Numbered from the stretch's first letter, positions 55,004 to 64,000 are shown. The stretch: DNA of 64,000 nucleotides from Pectobacterium wasabiae CFBP 3304 (GCF_001742185.1 NZ_CP015750.1:2418001-2482000), one strand, 5' to 3'. The notes: a model not told the origin generated them from the sequence alone. Translations and numbers: made by a program.

Positions 55004-56227
55004 ATGAGTCAATCCATTGCTAATTTTCAGTTGATGGCCAAGCCTTCAGGGTCTGTGTGCAATATCGATTGCTCATACTGTTTTTATCTGGAGAAGGAAC
55101 ACCTTTATCCAGAGCGGAAAAGCCGCTGGAAGATGGATGGCGATACGCTGGAAAACTATGTACGCAAGAACATCAGTAGCCAGCAGGCACCTGTTGTTGA
55201 TTTCCCATGGCAAGGTGGTGAACCGACGCTACTGGGCATCGATTTCTTCCGCGAAGCGGTGCGGTTGCAGAACAAATACCGTGGCACAAAGCAGATCAAT
55301 AATTTCTTTCAGACCAACGGCACCAACATTGACGATGATTGGGCGCGTTTTCTGAAAGAGAACCAATTTCTGGTGGGGTTGTCGATTGACGGTGACCGTA
55401 TCAGCAATGATGCACATCGGCTCACGCGGGCGGGGAAAAGCACCTTTGATGACGTGATGAAAGGGCTGGAGGCACTGAAGCGTCACAAGGTTGAGTTTAA
55501 TACCCTGACGGTGGTGAATGCGGAAAACGTGAAACGTCCGATGGATGTTTACCAGTTTCTTAAGCGCATTGGCAGTCGCTATATACAGTTCATCCCGCTG
55601 GTGGAGCGCCGTGCCGCTCAACCGGACGACAACGGACTCGTCCTGATTCAGCCGGATTTTTCGGGTCAGTGCAGCGTGACGGAATGGTCAGTACCCGCAA
55701 AAGCCTATGGTCGTTTCCTGAATACGATTTTTGACTATTGGGTTCAGCACGATCTGGGCAATGTGTTTGTCATGAACTTCGAGCAAACGCTGACCAAAAT
55801 GGCCGGACAGCTTAGTGCCTGCGTCATTAATGAAACCTGTGGTGGCAACCTGATTGTTGAAGCAAATGGTGACGTGTATTCCTGCGACCATTTTGTTTAT
55901 CCCGAAAATAAGCTTGGCAATATTAATCAGGACGATCTGGCATCGCTGGTGAATTCACCGCAAAACCTCGCCTTTGGCGAAAATAAGCGGAAGAACATCA
56001 GCAAAGATTGCCTGAACTGTGAAGTGAAAGCGGTTTGTCATGGCGGTTGCCCGAAGCATCGGTTCGACATCTCCAGCGATGGGCGGCCGAATAAAAACTA
56101 TTTCTGCGATGGATTTAAAACACACCTATTCCATGTTTTACCTCGCATGAATGCCTTGCTCTCTCAATTGGGACGCAAGGAATCGATGAAGAAAATTAGA
56201 AGGAATATAAAAGCAGAATTTTATTAA
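55004..56227 (+). CDS. Anaerobic sulfatase-maturing enzyme (radical SAM)
   Basis: This 407-residue cytoplasmic enzyme oxidises the active-site Ser or Cys of sulfatases to formylglycine before export. The start is ATG 55004, with GAGG five bases upstream. The radical SAM CxxxCxxC motif is C19-C23-C26 (CNIDCSYCFYLEKE), followed by the SAM-binding QGGEPTLLG. Auxiliary SPASM cysteines are in CVINETCGG, VYSCDHFVY and CLNCEVKAVCHGGCPKHRF. It resembles E. coli AslB. Lying directly between a Ser-type and a Cys-type sulfatase, it must serve both; family members such as Klebsiella AtsB and clostridial anSME handle Ser and Cys. Confidence 0.95.
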   Translation: MSQSIANFQLMAKPSGSVCNIDCSYCFYLEKEHLYPERKSRWKMDGDTLENYVRKNISSQQAPVVDFPWQGGEPTLLGIDFFREAVRLQNKYRGTKQINNFFQTNGTNIDDDWARFLKENQFLVGLSIDGDRISNDAHRLTRAGKSTFDDVMKGLEALKRHKVEFNTLTVVNAENVKRPMDVYQFLKRIGSRYIQFIPLVERRAAQPDDNGLVLIQPDFSGQCSVTEWSVPAKAYGRFLNTIFDYWVQHDLGNVFVMNFEQTLTKMAGQLSACVINETCGGNLIVEANGDVYSCDHFVYPENKLGNINQDDLASLVNSPQNLAFGENKRKNISKDCLNCEVKAVCHGGCPKHRFDISSDGRPNKNYFCDGFKTHLFHVLPRMNALLSQLGRKESMKKIRRNIKAEFY

Positions 56228-56281
56228 TGAATGCCACATAGCCTCAGGAGACTGTGGGAATACTGGCATAAAAAGGGAACA

Positions 56282-57964
56282 ATGATGAAAAGAAACAGAC
56301 TGTTGGCCGCAATTACTCTGGCCTGTATGCAAGCTGCGGGGGCACAAGCCGCCGCGACGGCTTCCCCTTCAGCTACGGTGCCGTCAACTGATGGAAAGCA
56401 GCCGAACGTGGTTTATATCATTCTGGACGATCAGCGTTACGATGCGTTCGGCTTCCTGAATTCAGCTATTCACACGCCAAATATGGATAGCATCGCCAAA
56501 GAAGGGACGTATTTTAAGAATGCGTTCGTGACTACTTCGCTGTGCTCCCCCAGCCGTGCCAGTATTCTGACGGGGATGTACGTGCATAATCATGGAGTGT
56601 CGGATAATAATCCATCCGATCTCTCTCATCTAAACTATTTCCCTGAGCTGCTGCGTGACAAAGGCTATCAGACCGGTTTCTTTGGCAAATGGCACTTTGG
56701 CGGCGCAGATAAAACGGCCACCAAAGGCTTCGCTGGCTTCGATCGCTGGGTAGGGCTGCTGGGGCAGGGCAGCTATTATCCGATTGATAACTATGGCAAG
56801 CCGACCATGCTCAATATTGATGGCAAGATGGTGCCGCAAAAAGGCTACATCACCGATGAGCTGACGGATTACGCCGTAGATTGGCTGAACACGCTCGATA
56901 AGAAAAAGCCGTTCATGATGTATCTGTCGCATAAAGGTGTGCACTCTGATTTCCTGCCCGCCAAGCGCCATCGTGGCAGCATGAAAGAAGTGACCTTCCC
57001 GCTGCCGGATACCTATGCCGATACGCCGGAAAACTATGTCGGCAAACCGATGTGGGTGAAGAACCAACGCAATAGCTGGCACGGCGTGGATTATCCCTAT
57101 AACACGGATATGGATCTTCAACAGTATCAACGTGACTACTATGAAACGCTGCGCTCGGTGGATGACAGCGTGGGGCGCGTGCGTGACTGGCTGCAAAAAC
57201 AGGGGCTGGATAAGAACACGATTATCATGGTGATGGGGGATAACGGCTTTATGTTCGGCGAACATGGGCTGATTGATAAGCGTAACGCTTATGAAGAGTC
57301 GATTCGCGTGCCATTGATTGCCTCCGGACCAGGCTTTGCCAAAGATAAAGTCGTGGAAGATATTGTCAGAAACATCGACGTTGCCCCAACGATCCTGGAA
57401 GCCGCAGGTGTTGCCGCACCGAAACATTATGATGGGCAGAGCTTCTGGCGTCTGGGGCTGGATGGTTATAACACGCCGAAGCGTAGCGATTACTTCGTCT
57501 ATGAATATTTCTGGGAATACAGCTTCCCGCAGACGCCAACCACGTTTGCGATTCGGACGCCGGAATACAAATATATTCAATATTACGGCGTGTGGGATAA
57601 AGAAGAACTGTACGATATGAAGAACGATCGAGAAGAGAAGCACAACCTGATCGATTCTACCGACGAGAAGATCGTCAATACCAAAATCGCGTTACGTAAA
57701 AAGCTGTATGAAGAGCTGAGCAATCGGCAGGGTAAAAACGTGATCCCGTATAACCAACGTACTGGGCAAGGGCAGGTTTATCGCCATGAAGGTGCCGGTG
57801 AGCAGCTAGCTCCGTTCCCGCGTGAATGGCTGAAAGGGTACAACCACGAGGAGATTCTTGCTGGATTTATCCCCGATCAGGTCGGTAAAGAAGCGAAGGT
57901 GAAAGCCTCGAATGAAGCCGTGAAGAAGAGCGCGCCGCAGTTAAAAGAACTGATGGATAAATAA
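56282..57964 (+). CDS. Periplasmic sulfatase, Cys-type (glucosamine-6-sulfatase-like)
   Basis: This 560-residue type I sulfatase starts at ATG 56282, with AAGGGA upstream, 54 bp after the maturase. A signal peptide of about 24 residues ends near AQAA. The metal-site start is PNVVYIILDDQRYDAFG. The formylglycine residue is Cys88 in LCSPSRASILTGMYVHNHG, which matches the pattern of N-acetylglucosamine-6-sulfatase relatives (S1_11). FGEHGLIDKRNAYEESIRVPL carries further conserved active-site residues. A charged, Lys-rich C-terminal end closes it. It is the last gene of the operon, followed by a terminator. With the Ser-type enzyme it suggests two sulfate groups, or two substrates. Confidence 0.93.
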   Translation: MMKRNRLLAAITLACMQAAGAQAAATASPSATVPSTDGKQPNVVYIILDDQRYDAFGFLNSAIHTPNMDSIAKEGTYFKNAFVTTSLCSPSRASILTGMYVHNHGVSDNNPSDLSHLNYFPELLRDKGYQTGFFGKWHFGGADKTATKGFAGFDRWVGLLGQGSYYPIDNYGKPTMLNIDGKMVPQKGYITDELTDYAVDWLNTLDKKKPFMMYLSHKGVHSDFLPAKRHRGSMKEVTFPLPDTYADTPENYVGKPMWVKNQRNSWHGVDYPYNTDMDLQQYQRDYYETLRSVDDSVGRVRDWLQKQGLDKNTIIMVMGDNGFMFGEHGLIDKRNAYEESIRVPLIASGPGFAKDKVVEDIVRNIDVAPTILEAAGVAAPKHYDGQSFWRLGLDGYNTPKRSDYFVYEYFWEYSFPQTPTTFAIRTPEYKYIQYYGVWDKEELYDMKNDREEKHNLIDSTDEKIVNTKIALRKKLYEELSNRQGKNVIPYNQRTGQGQVYRHEGAGEQLAPFPREWLKGYNHEEILAGFIPDQVGKEAKVKASNEAVKKSAPQLKELMDK

Positions 57965-57976
57965 TCCACTGCAATA

Positions 57977-58014
57977 AACCAGACGGAGACGTGCTTGTGC
58001 GCCGTCTGGTTTTC
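57977..58014 (+). terminator. Terminator of the sulfatase operon
   Basis: AACCAGACGG (57977-57986) pairs with CCGTCTGGTT (58002-58011), and a short T-rich stretch follows. It lies 12 bp after the last sulfatase gene. Confidence 0.8.
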
Positions 58015-58021
58015 TCGATCG

Positions 58022-58318
<297 letters not shown>

Positions 58319-58391
58319 TCATTCACGTCGGAATGGTAGGGTTATCAGCCCATCGGCCTCTGATTACGCATCTTGTTTTTTCCTTTCATGA

Positions 58392-58425
58392 AGCCGGTAG
58401 AACGCGCAGCAATGACATACCGGCT
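58392..58425. terminator. Hairpin downstream of the RafY-type porin
   Basis: AGCCGGTA (58392-58399) and TACCGGCT (58418-58425) form a perfect 8-bp stem, with TTTT after it on the plus strand. It is just beyond the porin stop on the minus strand. Confidence 0.5.
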
Positions 58426-58436
58426 TTTCCTCAAGT

Positions 58437-59921
58437 TTAAAATAAATATTTAAAACGAATACGTGCGCCGTAACGCTCTTTATCTTTACTTTCTAATGAT
58501 GTCATTTCTCCCCGGCCATTCATGTAAGAGTAGTAGGCACCAAGATAGGTTTTAAAATTATCTATTTCTAAAACATTTGGCAACTCGTAGGATGTAAATA
58601 GGGTGTGGATATCGTATTTCCCTGGGCGTAGTACTTCATTTTGATCTATGTTGATATCGTTGCCACGTTGGTAGGATTTAATATCATTATGTGCATAAAT
58701 GTAGCCAACCTGCAATTTACGCCATAATATATTGCCGCCCGCAGAGAAATCACTTTCTTGTTTTGCGTCTAAATATGCTGTGCTCAAATTGGCAATAATG
58801 CCATTTTCGCCTTTATCTTTTAAATTATCCCATTTCAGCGTGAGGCCATAACCGGTACGGCGTGATTGATCTTCAAATTTCCCATCCGCATTATTGAAGC
58901 CGTAGGCATTACGAACGATATTGGCATCAATCGCACCAGCAATGGTGAAATTATCTTTTTTCCATGCGACAACAGGACGAACATAAACCACATTTTTGCG
59001 ATTATCTAACTTACGACCATGGTATTGTTCATTTTTAAACACCTTACTGCCATCTTCAACTAAGGTGTTTACCTCGAAGTACCAATCGTTATAGGTACTG
59101 CTTAGATTCATTGCACCACCATTATTACTTCTTCCGCGACCCTCTTTCATCATATAGACGTAGCCGAATCCATCTGAATATAAATCGTTGGCGCTGTTCC
59201 CTGAGTGTTCAACAAAGGTATCTTGGTTCAGGGGGAACATATCATAGGCTTCGTATCGGCCGATCTTGTAATTCCACTTATTATTTTTACCGAAATAGAA
59301 AACCGCATCATCAAGCCCCATATTGCCAGACATGTTAGCTAACGGCTGCACCTTAAATCCAGCATAGTTGCCATTAGTGAGTGAGCGTTCACCATCTAAA
59401 CCAATCAAAATACGTCCGTTTAGGTCCCAGCGTTCCTTATCGTTATTATTTTTTTTCCCAGCCTGGGTATGCATTGATGTAATCTGACCTTTTCGGCTTG
59501 CTGCATCAATATTATATTCAACATCTCCATAGAGTTTTAATTTTCCCCAGCCACTATTATTCACAACAAAACTATTAGATTTAACGGCAACCTTTTGTTG
59601 TTGCTCTAAGTCATTTACCTTTCTCTCTGCGAGAATAGCATTTGCTTGTGCTTGGTCAGAATTTTTTTCAAGAGTAGAAATGCGTTGCTCGATATTCACA
59701 CTATTGGCATTTTTTACCGATGTGCTTCCCTTTGTCATTAATTGTTCAAGTCGTACCACTTTCTGTTCTGCAGAAGTTGCTCGATACTCAGCCTCTACTG
59801 CTCGTTTTTCAAGGGCATTTAAACGTGCTTCTATGCTATTTAACGAACTATCAGCGTTGACTAACAAGGGAAAAACGCTAAGGGAAATCCCTATAGCTAA
59901 ACTTATTTTTTTTAATGTCAC
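58437..59921 (-). CDS. RafY-type carbohydrate porin
   Basis: This 494-residue outer-membrane protein has a signal peptide (about 1-23, ending LLVNA) and a long N-terminal coiled coil (about 27-110) with repeated LNALEKRAVEAEYRA-like heptads. The beta-barrel begins GWGKLKLYGDVEYNIDAASR and ends in YGARIRFKYLF with a terminal Phe. It resembles the RafY glycoporin family (Porin_8), which passes di- and trisaccharides. It lies 75 bp after the beta-phosphoglucomutase on the same strand and is probably the last working gene of that operon, the outer-membrane entry for its sugar. Confidence 0.85.
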   Translation of the reverse strand: MTLKKISLAIGISLSVFPLLVNADSSLNSIEARLNALEKRAVEAEYRATSAEQKVVRLEQLMTKGSTSVKNANSVNIEQRISTLEKNSDQAQANAILAERKVNDLEQQQKVAVKSNSFVVNNSGWGKLKLYGDVEYNIDAASRKGQITSMHTQAGKKNNNDKERWDLNGRILIGLDGERSLTNGNYAGFKVQPLANMSGNMGLDDAVFYFGKNNKWNYKIGRYEAYDMFPLNQDTFVEHSGNSANDLYSDGFGYVYMMKEGRGRSNNGGAMNLSSTYNDWYFEVNTLVEDGSKVFKNEQYHGRKLDNRKNVVYVRPVVAWKKDNFTIAGAIDANIVRNAYGFNNADGKFEDQSRRTGYGLTLKWDNLKDKGENGIIANLSTAYLDAKQESDFSAGGNILWRKLQVGYIYAHNDIKSYQRGNDINIDQNEVLRPGKYDIHTLFTSYELPNVLEIDNFKTYLGAYYSYMNGRGEMTSLESKDKERYGARIRFKYLF

Positions 59922-59996
59922 TGTTTATTCCTCTTCATTAAAGTAGATTTTTATCAGTAAATTATTAATATGTGTATCAGGAGGGGGAATTAATTT

Positions 59997-60662
59997 TCAT
60001 TTCTGTTTTTTTCGTCGTAATAATATTTCTGGAGATATGTTATCAAGTGAAGGTAGCACTAGGTCTGCCCCAATGAGACTCTCGGGTTTCATTGCGATAC
60101 CTACTGAAAATATTTTTGCTGCGTTTAAGGCAGCAATTCCGGCTTGTGCATCTTCAAACCCCACTGCATTTTGAGGTTCGACGCCGATAAATTGCGCTGC
60201 CTTTAAAAATATTTCTGGATCAGGCTTTCCTTTTTTTAAAGCGCTTGGATCAACGATATATTGGAAGTAATCGACAATTCTGAGTTTTTCTAATATGAAC
60301 TTTGCATTTTGTGATGCTGATGCAACTGCGCATGGAATTCCAAGTTCTTTTGCGCTTTTAATAAATAAAAGAACACCGGGAAGAATGTCATGTTCAGTTA
60401 ATTTATTGAGTAAGGTGACATAGTCATCATTTTTTTCTTTCGACAATATTTCCTTTTCATTATTATCGAAATCATTAAATTTCCCACCGTGTTCAAGTAT
60501 TTTATTCAGAGACTCCCCACGGCTAATGCCTTTTAGTGTTTGATTAAAATCCTCATCGATATCTATGCCAATTTTATTGGCTAGATTCTTCCAGGCGATG
60601 AAATGGTAATGTGCTGTATCGACAATTACGCCATCTAAATCAAAAATAAAACCATTACTCAT
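59997..60662 (-). CDS. pgmB: Beta-phosphoglucomutase
   Basis: This 221-residue HAD-superfamily enzyme converts beta-glucose 1-phosphate to glucose 6-phosphate. The nucleophile motif FDLDGVIVDT has Asp8 and Asp10. The cap domain carries the GISRGESL segment, with conserved Arg and Ser for phosphate contact. Motif II is VASASQNAKFILEKL; motif III and IV are KKGKPDPEIFLKAA and VGFEDAQAGIAAL. All are intact. The start overlaps the end of the GH65 gene by 4 bp. Coupling to a phosphorylase is what the pathway needs, since GH65 phosphorylases release beta-glucose 1-phosphate. Confidence 0.95.
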   Translation of the reverse strand: MSNGFIFDLDGVIVDTAHYHFIAWKNLANKIGIDIDEDFNQTLKGISRGESLNKILEHGGKFNDFDNNEKEILSKEKNDDYVTLLNKLTEHDILPGVLLFIKSAKELGIPCAVASASQNAKFILEKLRIVDYFQYIVDPSALKKGKPDPEIFLKAAQFIGVEPQNAVGFEDAQAGIAALNAAKIFSVGIAMKPESLIGADLVLPSLDNISPEILLRRKKQK

Positions 60663-63382
60663 TGTTGAAATCCTTCATTGTAGTCATAAGATAACCGTGT
60701 TCCAGACATGACTAAATGTTTTCTGTTATTAATCTCTATCTGCGTATCTTCACTGACTGAAACAATTACTTCTTTAGGTGTGATGATAAAATAATACAGG
60801 ATGCCAGTATGCTGTAAGTTAAAACGAATACATTCCCATTCCGCGGGAAGTGAAGGTGCAATGCGCAGATATGGATGGCGAATATCTATCCCCGCATAAG
60901 TCATTATTGTTGTGTTTAACGTAGCCGCCATAACGCCGGTATGGATACCCTCAGACGTTGTGCCATTTTGAATGTCTTGGTAATCTGAATACAGTGCCTC
61001 GCGGTATAGTGTCCACGATAAATCAGATAAATTAATGTCGTTGGCGAGTTGAGAATGCACTATACGTGATAGTGTGGAACCATGAGATGTACGCGCTAAA
61101 TAATAATTTAAGTTATTTTTTACATAATTTTCCCCAAGGTGATATCCCATGTTGTTTAATATTTCAGTTACGCCATCCTCAGAGAAGTTGTTGAATATCA
61201 TTAAAGCGTCAGCTTGTTTGGCAACCTTATATTTATCTGCGCTTTTCCCTTCTGCACGTAATATTCTATCCATGCGGTAAATATTTTGGTATTTTTCTCG
61301 ATAATGTTTCCAATCAATTTCTTTTAAATCAAAATACCCGTCGAATTGTGAGATAATGTCATTGTCGATAATTAACGATAGATTTTTACTTACATGATTA
61401 ATCTCAGCCCAAAATTTCTGATTAATATTAATCAGTTGGCTAATCGTATCGATAGCGTTCTCATCGAATTGTTGGCGTAATTCATTTAACTTTGAGAATA
61501 GCCATGATACCATCAAGTTAGTATAGGCATTATCTTTAAGCCCACCCGCATCATTACCGACAGAGTGTTCATGAAATTCATCAGGCCCCATCACGCTGCC
61601 AATAGAATAGCGCTGGGTTGTTTCATCCCACTGGGATTTACTTAACCAGAAATGGGCAATTTCTAGCAACATCTCGATTCCATAAGACACCATGAACTCA
61701 GTATCTTTGGTATTTACCCAATACAGCCAGATGTTATAAGCAATGGCTAACGATACATGTCGCTGTAAACGGCTATAATCTGGATCCCACTGACCATTTA
61801 GTGGATTAAGGTGTACCATTTGCGTTTGTTCACTACCGTCATGGCCTGATTGCCATGGGAACATTGCCCCTTGATAACCTTCTTCTCTCGCCGCCTGACG
61901 CGCCATGGGGAGACGATGATATCGGTACATCAGTAATTGGCGAGCGGTTTGAGGGAAATGCCTGATATAGAAAGGCAAGATGAAAATTTCATCCCAGAAA
62001 ATATGCCCCCTATAGGCTTCTCCATGCAATCCTCTTGCGGTTACCGACACATCAAGTTGATAGTTTTCATTGCTGAAAGGTGAGCAGGAACAAATCAAAT
62101 GATAAGTATGTAAACGCAGGAGTTTTTGAGACATTAAATCGCCATCAATAGCGATATCTGCTTTTTCCCACAACAACTCCCACGCTTGTTCGGTCGATTT
62201 TAATTGAGTCGAAAAATCAACTAATACAGATTCATCTGCAATGTGCCAATCACTGGGAAATACCGTCGATAGTCGAATATTGACACTTTTTTCAAACTGG
62301 TAAGTTTTTCCTTGTATCACCGGACATGTGATCGATTGGCTAACCTTATTTGGCTCTTCCTGAATGCGAATATCATCTTCCGCGAAGAAGTTTCCTCGTA
62401 TTGTTGAGGAGAATCCCATCCCGATTTCTGACTGAAGTGTCTTCGCATTTAGATAGGCATTTTTACCGCAGGCACCGCGTGATAATACTTGATAGTGATT
62501 TGACGTGAGGCTGCGATAACGTGCCACGCCATAGTTATACGTCTCCCCATCAATATGCGTGCAGATGGTGAGACTGCCATCAAAATTAAGTGGCGTGAAG
62601 CAATACTCAATAGCGAAACGGGTAGGATGCGACATATCCGCAAGCATCCGGCTACGGATTTGCACCTGACGGTTCTGCTCGTCTTCCACCAGCCAGTTTT
62701 GTTCCAGCACACCATTTTTCAGAGAAAGGTTGCGGTAAAGCGCAATATTCTTACTTGTATCAGGTGTTAGCCAATCACCGTTACCGATTTTAATTCGGAT
62801 CGCGCGCGCGTCCGGCGCATTGACAAAATCCTCATTGGTAACAGTGTGGCCAGCAATATTTGATTGGGCCTGGTTATAACATCCTGCGAGGTAAGTCGCA
62901 GGGTAAGTTGCATCATTTGCCTGCATATCCGGCATCGTGCCACGTACACCTAGATAACCATTTGCTACGGTTAACAGTGATTCAATAGCATACTCTTTTT
63001 TTCCTGCGCTAAACCCGCAGTAATCTATGCCCCAACTGAGCGTATCATATTGCTGCTTGATAGCGTCCTTCAGATTATCCGGGGATAGCGTGCCTGCATT
63101 TTTTTTGGCAATAAATGGCACATTAAATATTTCCGAAAATGCCTTTTCTAAATTAATTACCTCTTGACCAGCTAATTCCATGCAAAATAGCGGGTAATGT
63201 GAGAGTTTATCCCCAATGATTACCCCCCCATTTACCTGGGGGAAATCGGATTTTATCTCCCGTAATACGGATAAACATGCTTCAGTTGATAAATCATTCC
63301 ATTCCAAAGCATAGTGGTGATCCTTATTCTCTAAGGAAAAATTAAGTCCATTTTTGCTTACTAAAATAGTTAGATAACGCAT
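60659..63382 (-). CDS. GH65 phosphorylase with N-terminal extension, probable trehalose-6-phosphate phosphorylase
   Basis: This 907-residue protein is about 130 residues longer than typical GH65 phosphorylases (about 760). The GH65 N-terminal domain begins only near residue 115 (LSWGIDYCGF..VANGYLGVRG). The (alpha/alpha)6 barrel has the conserved YRGHIFWDEIFILPFY and the catalytic Glu in VMGPDEFHEH (about residues 595-602), then GSTLSRIVHS, a phosphate-site region. The extension (MRYLTILVSKNGLNFSLEN, later GGVIIGDKL and LEKAFSEIFNVPFIAKKN) reads like a shortened ROK/ASKHA sugar-binding fold; this is a guess. The trehalose-type PTS gene upstream and pgmB downstream suggest phosphorolysis of trehalose 6-phosphate, giving glucose 6-phosphate and beta-glucose 1-phosphate. 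Another phosphodisaccharide is possible. Confidence 0.85.
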   Translation of the reverse strand: MRYLTILVSKNGLNFSLENKDHHYALEWNDLSTEACLSVLREIKSDFPQVNGGVIIGDKLSHYPLFCMELAGQEVINLEKAFSEIFNVPFIAKKNAGTLSPDNLKDAIKQQYDTLSWGIDYCGFSAGKKEYAIESLLTVANGYLGVRGTMPDMQANDATYPATYLAGCYNQAQSNIAGHTVTNEDFVNAPDARAIRIKIGNGDWLTPDTSKNIALYRNLSLKNGVLEQNWLVEDEQNRQVQIRSRMLADMSHPTRFAIEYCFTPLNFDGSLTICTHIDGETYNYGVARYRSLTSNHYQVLSRGACGKNAYLNAKTLQSEIGMGFSSTIRGNFFAEDDIRIQEEPNKVSQSITCPVIQGKTYQFEKSVNIRLSTVFPSDWHIADESVLVDFSTQLKSTEQAWELLWEKADIAIDGDLMSQKLLRLHTYHLICSCSPFSNENYQLDVSVTARGLHGEAYRGHIFWDEIFILPFYIRHFPQTARQLLMYRYHRLPMARQAAREEGYQGAMFPWQSGHDGSEQTQMVHLNPLNGQWDPDYSRLQRHVSLAIAYNIWLYWVNTKDTEFMVSYGIEMLLEIAHFWLSKSQWDETTQRYSIGSVMGPDEFHEHSVGNDAGGLKDNAYTNLMVSWLFSKLNELRQQFDENAIDTISQLININQKFWAEINHVSKNLSLIIDNDIISQFDGYFDLKEIDWKHYREKYQNIYRMDRILRAEGKSADKYKVAKQADALMIFNNFSEDGVTEILNNMGYHLGENYVKNNLNYYLARTSHGSTLSRIVHSQLANDINLSDLSWTLYREALYSDYQDIQNGTTSEGIHTGVMAATLNTTIMTYAGIDIRHPYLRIAPSLPAEWECIRFNLQHTGILYYFIITPKEVIVSVSEDTQIEINNRKHLVMSGTRLSYDYNEGFQQ

Positions 63383-63407
63383 GCTAAACTCTTTTAAATA
63401 ACAGAAA

Positions 63408-64000
63408 TTACAGAGAAGTTATCAGTATGCCTTTACGCTGCTGATAACGATAAATAGCCATCGTCAATACGATAGGAATGACTATTGCTACAACCATAGC
63501 AACAAAGTAAATACCCCAAAATGCAGGCTGAATTGAAAGAATACCGGGTATCCCTCCAACACCGATCCCGTTAGAAAGCACACGAGCATAGCCACAAATC
63601 AGTCCCGCTAACGCCGCGCCGATCATCGCGCACAGCATTGGGAAGCGGTAACGCAAGTTAACTCCGTACATGGCAGGTTCAGTTACACCTAAATAAGCGG
63701 AAATAGCGGCAGGAATGGTGATTTCACGTTCATTTTGTTTATTACTAATCAAGATGATGCCGACAACTGCAGAGGCTTGTGCGATGTTTGAGAGTGCAAT
63801 GATTGGCCAGATGGGTGTCCCCCCCACGTTTTGCGTCAATTGCATATCAATTGCCAGAGTGGTGTGATGCAGGCCAGTGATGACTAAAGGTGAGTAGAAA
63901 AAGCCAAATATCATCGAGCCTATGGGGGCAAAATCACCCAACATTAAATAGCGGACCCCGTCTGAAATGCTATTACCGATCAGACGACCAAGCGGTCCAA
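63408..64000 (-). CDS. Trehalose-type PTS permease, EIIC C-terminal part, 5' end outside window
   Basis: About 197 residues are visible. The frame runs off the right end of the window, with codons GPLGRLIGNSISDGVRYLM open before the first Met at 63944. Several membrane segments are present. Family stretches typical of TreB are GVTEPAMYGVNLRYRFPMLC and SNGIGVGGIPGILSIQPAFW. The protein ends soon after the last membrane helix, so there is no C-terminal EIIA, as in TreB (EIIBC). It is the first visible gene of an operon with the GH65 phosphorylase (25 bp downstream), pgmB and the porin. Substrate is most likely trehalose or a close disaccharide. Confidence 0.88.
   Translation of the reverse strand, partial: GPLGRLIGNSISDGVRYLMLGDFAPIGSMIFGFFYSPLVITGLHHTTLAIDMQLTQNVGGTPIWPIIALSNIAQASAVVGIILISNKQNEREITIPAAISAYLGVTEPAMYGVNLRYRFPMLCAMIGAALAGLICGYARVLSNGIGVGGIPGILSIQPAFWGIYFVAMVVAIVIPIVLTMAIYRYQQRKGILITSL

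Noticed and set aside
56630..57643. 337-codon minus-strand frame opposite the second sulfatase
   Set aside because: It is an antisense shadow. The sulfatase on the plus strand has clear active-site motifs.

Overview
The window is enterobacterial chromosome. Gene content and order closely follow the Escherichia coli neighbourhoods dsbD-cutA-dcuA-aspA-fxsA-groESL, ubiCA-plsB-dgkA-lexA-zur, yhaJK-yqjGFKED-mzrA-yqjA-exuRT-uxaC and ygjV-sstT-alx-ygjR-rlmG-fadH. The galacturonate genes (uxaC-uxaB-uxaA, exuT, exuR), the BglG-type antitermination sites and the RafY-type porin point to a plant-associated soft-rot bacterium, most likely Pectobacterium. The genus is inferred from gene order and remembered families, not from a search.

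Bases 1-5035 are the end of an integrated element. It holds the C-terminal part of a subtilisin-like protease, a tandem pair of small XRE repressors with matching operators, a Ner/Nlp-like regulator, about 0.75 kb of structured GC-rich DNA resembling the immunity region of a P4-type satellite, and a P4-type integrase next to tRNA-Phe. The tRNA is the likely integration site; the other end of the element lies left of the window.

Bases 5200-44200 are ordinary core genome: an AraC regulator with a LysE-type exporter; disulfide reductase and aspartate/C4-dicarboxylate genes; the heat-shock chaperonins; ubiquinone, phospholipid, SOS and zinc-regulation genes; a block of small membrane proteins (yqj genes); the hexuronate regulon; and sstT, alx, ygjR, rlmG and fadH. 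A family of short palindromic repeats occurs five times between these genes in full, half and minimal forms.

Bases 44300-64000 are accessory. After a Spy-like chaperone and a diguanylate cyclase comes the most interesting locus (46583-58014): a BglF-type PTS transporter, its BglG-type antiterminator, a LamB/BglH-type porin, a nucleoside-hydrolase-like DUF1593 protein, a Ser-type sulfatase, an anaerobic sulfatase-maturing radical SAM enzyme and a Cys-type sulfatase. Two RNA antiterminator/terminator modules, one before the PTS gene and one before the porin gene, appear to place the whole set under the same antiterminator. I read it as a system that removes sulfate from a sugar in the periplasm and then imports the sugar by PTS. 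The substrate is unknown.

On the opposite strand (58022-64000) lies a second sugar operon: a trehalose-type PTS permease (cut by the window end), a GH65 phosphorylase with an unusual N-terminal extension, a beta-phosphoglucomutase and a RafY-type porin, followed by a GH1 6-phospho-beta-glucosidase remnant. Together they would convert an imported phosphodisaccharide, most simply trehalose 6-phosphate, into glucose 6-phosphate.
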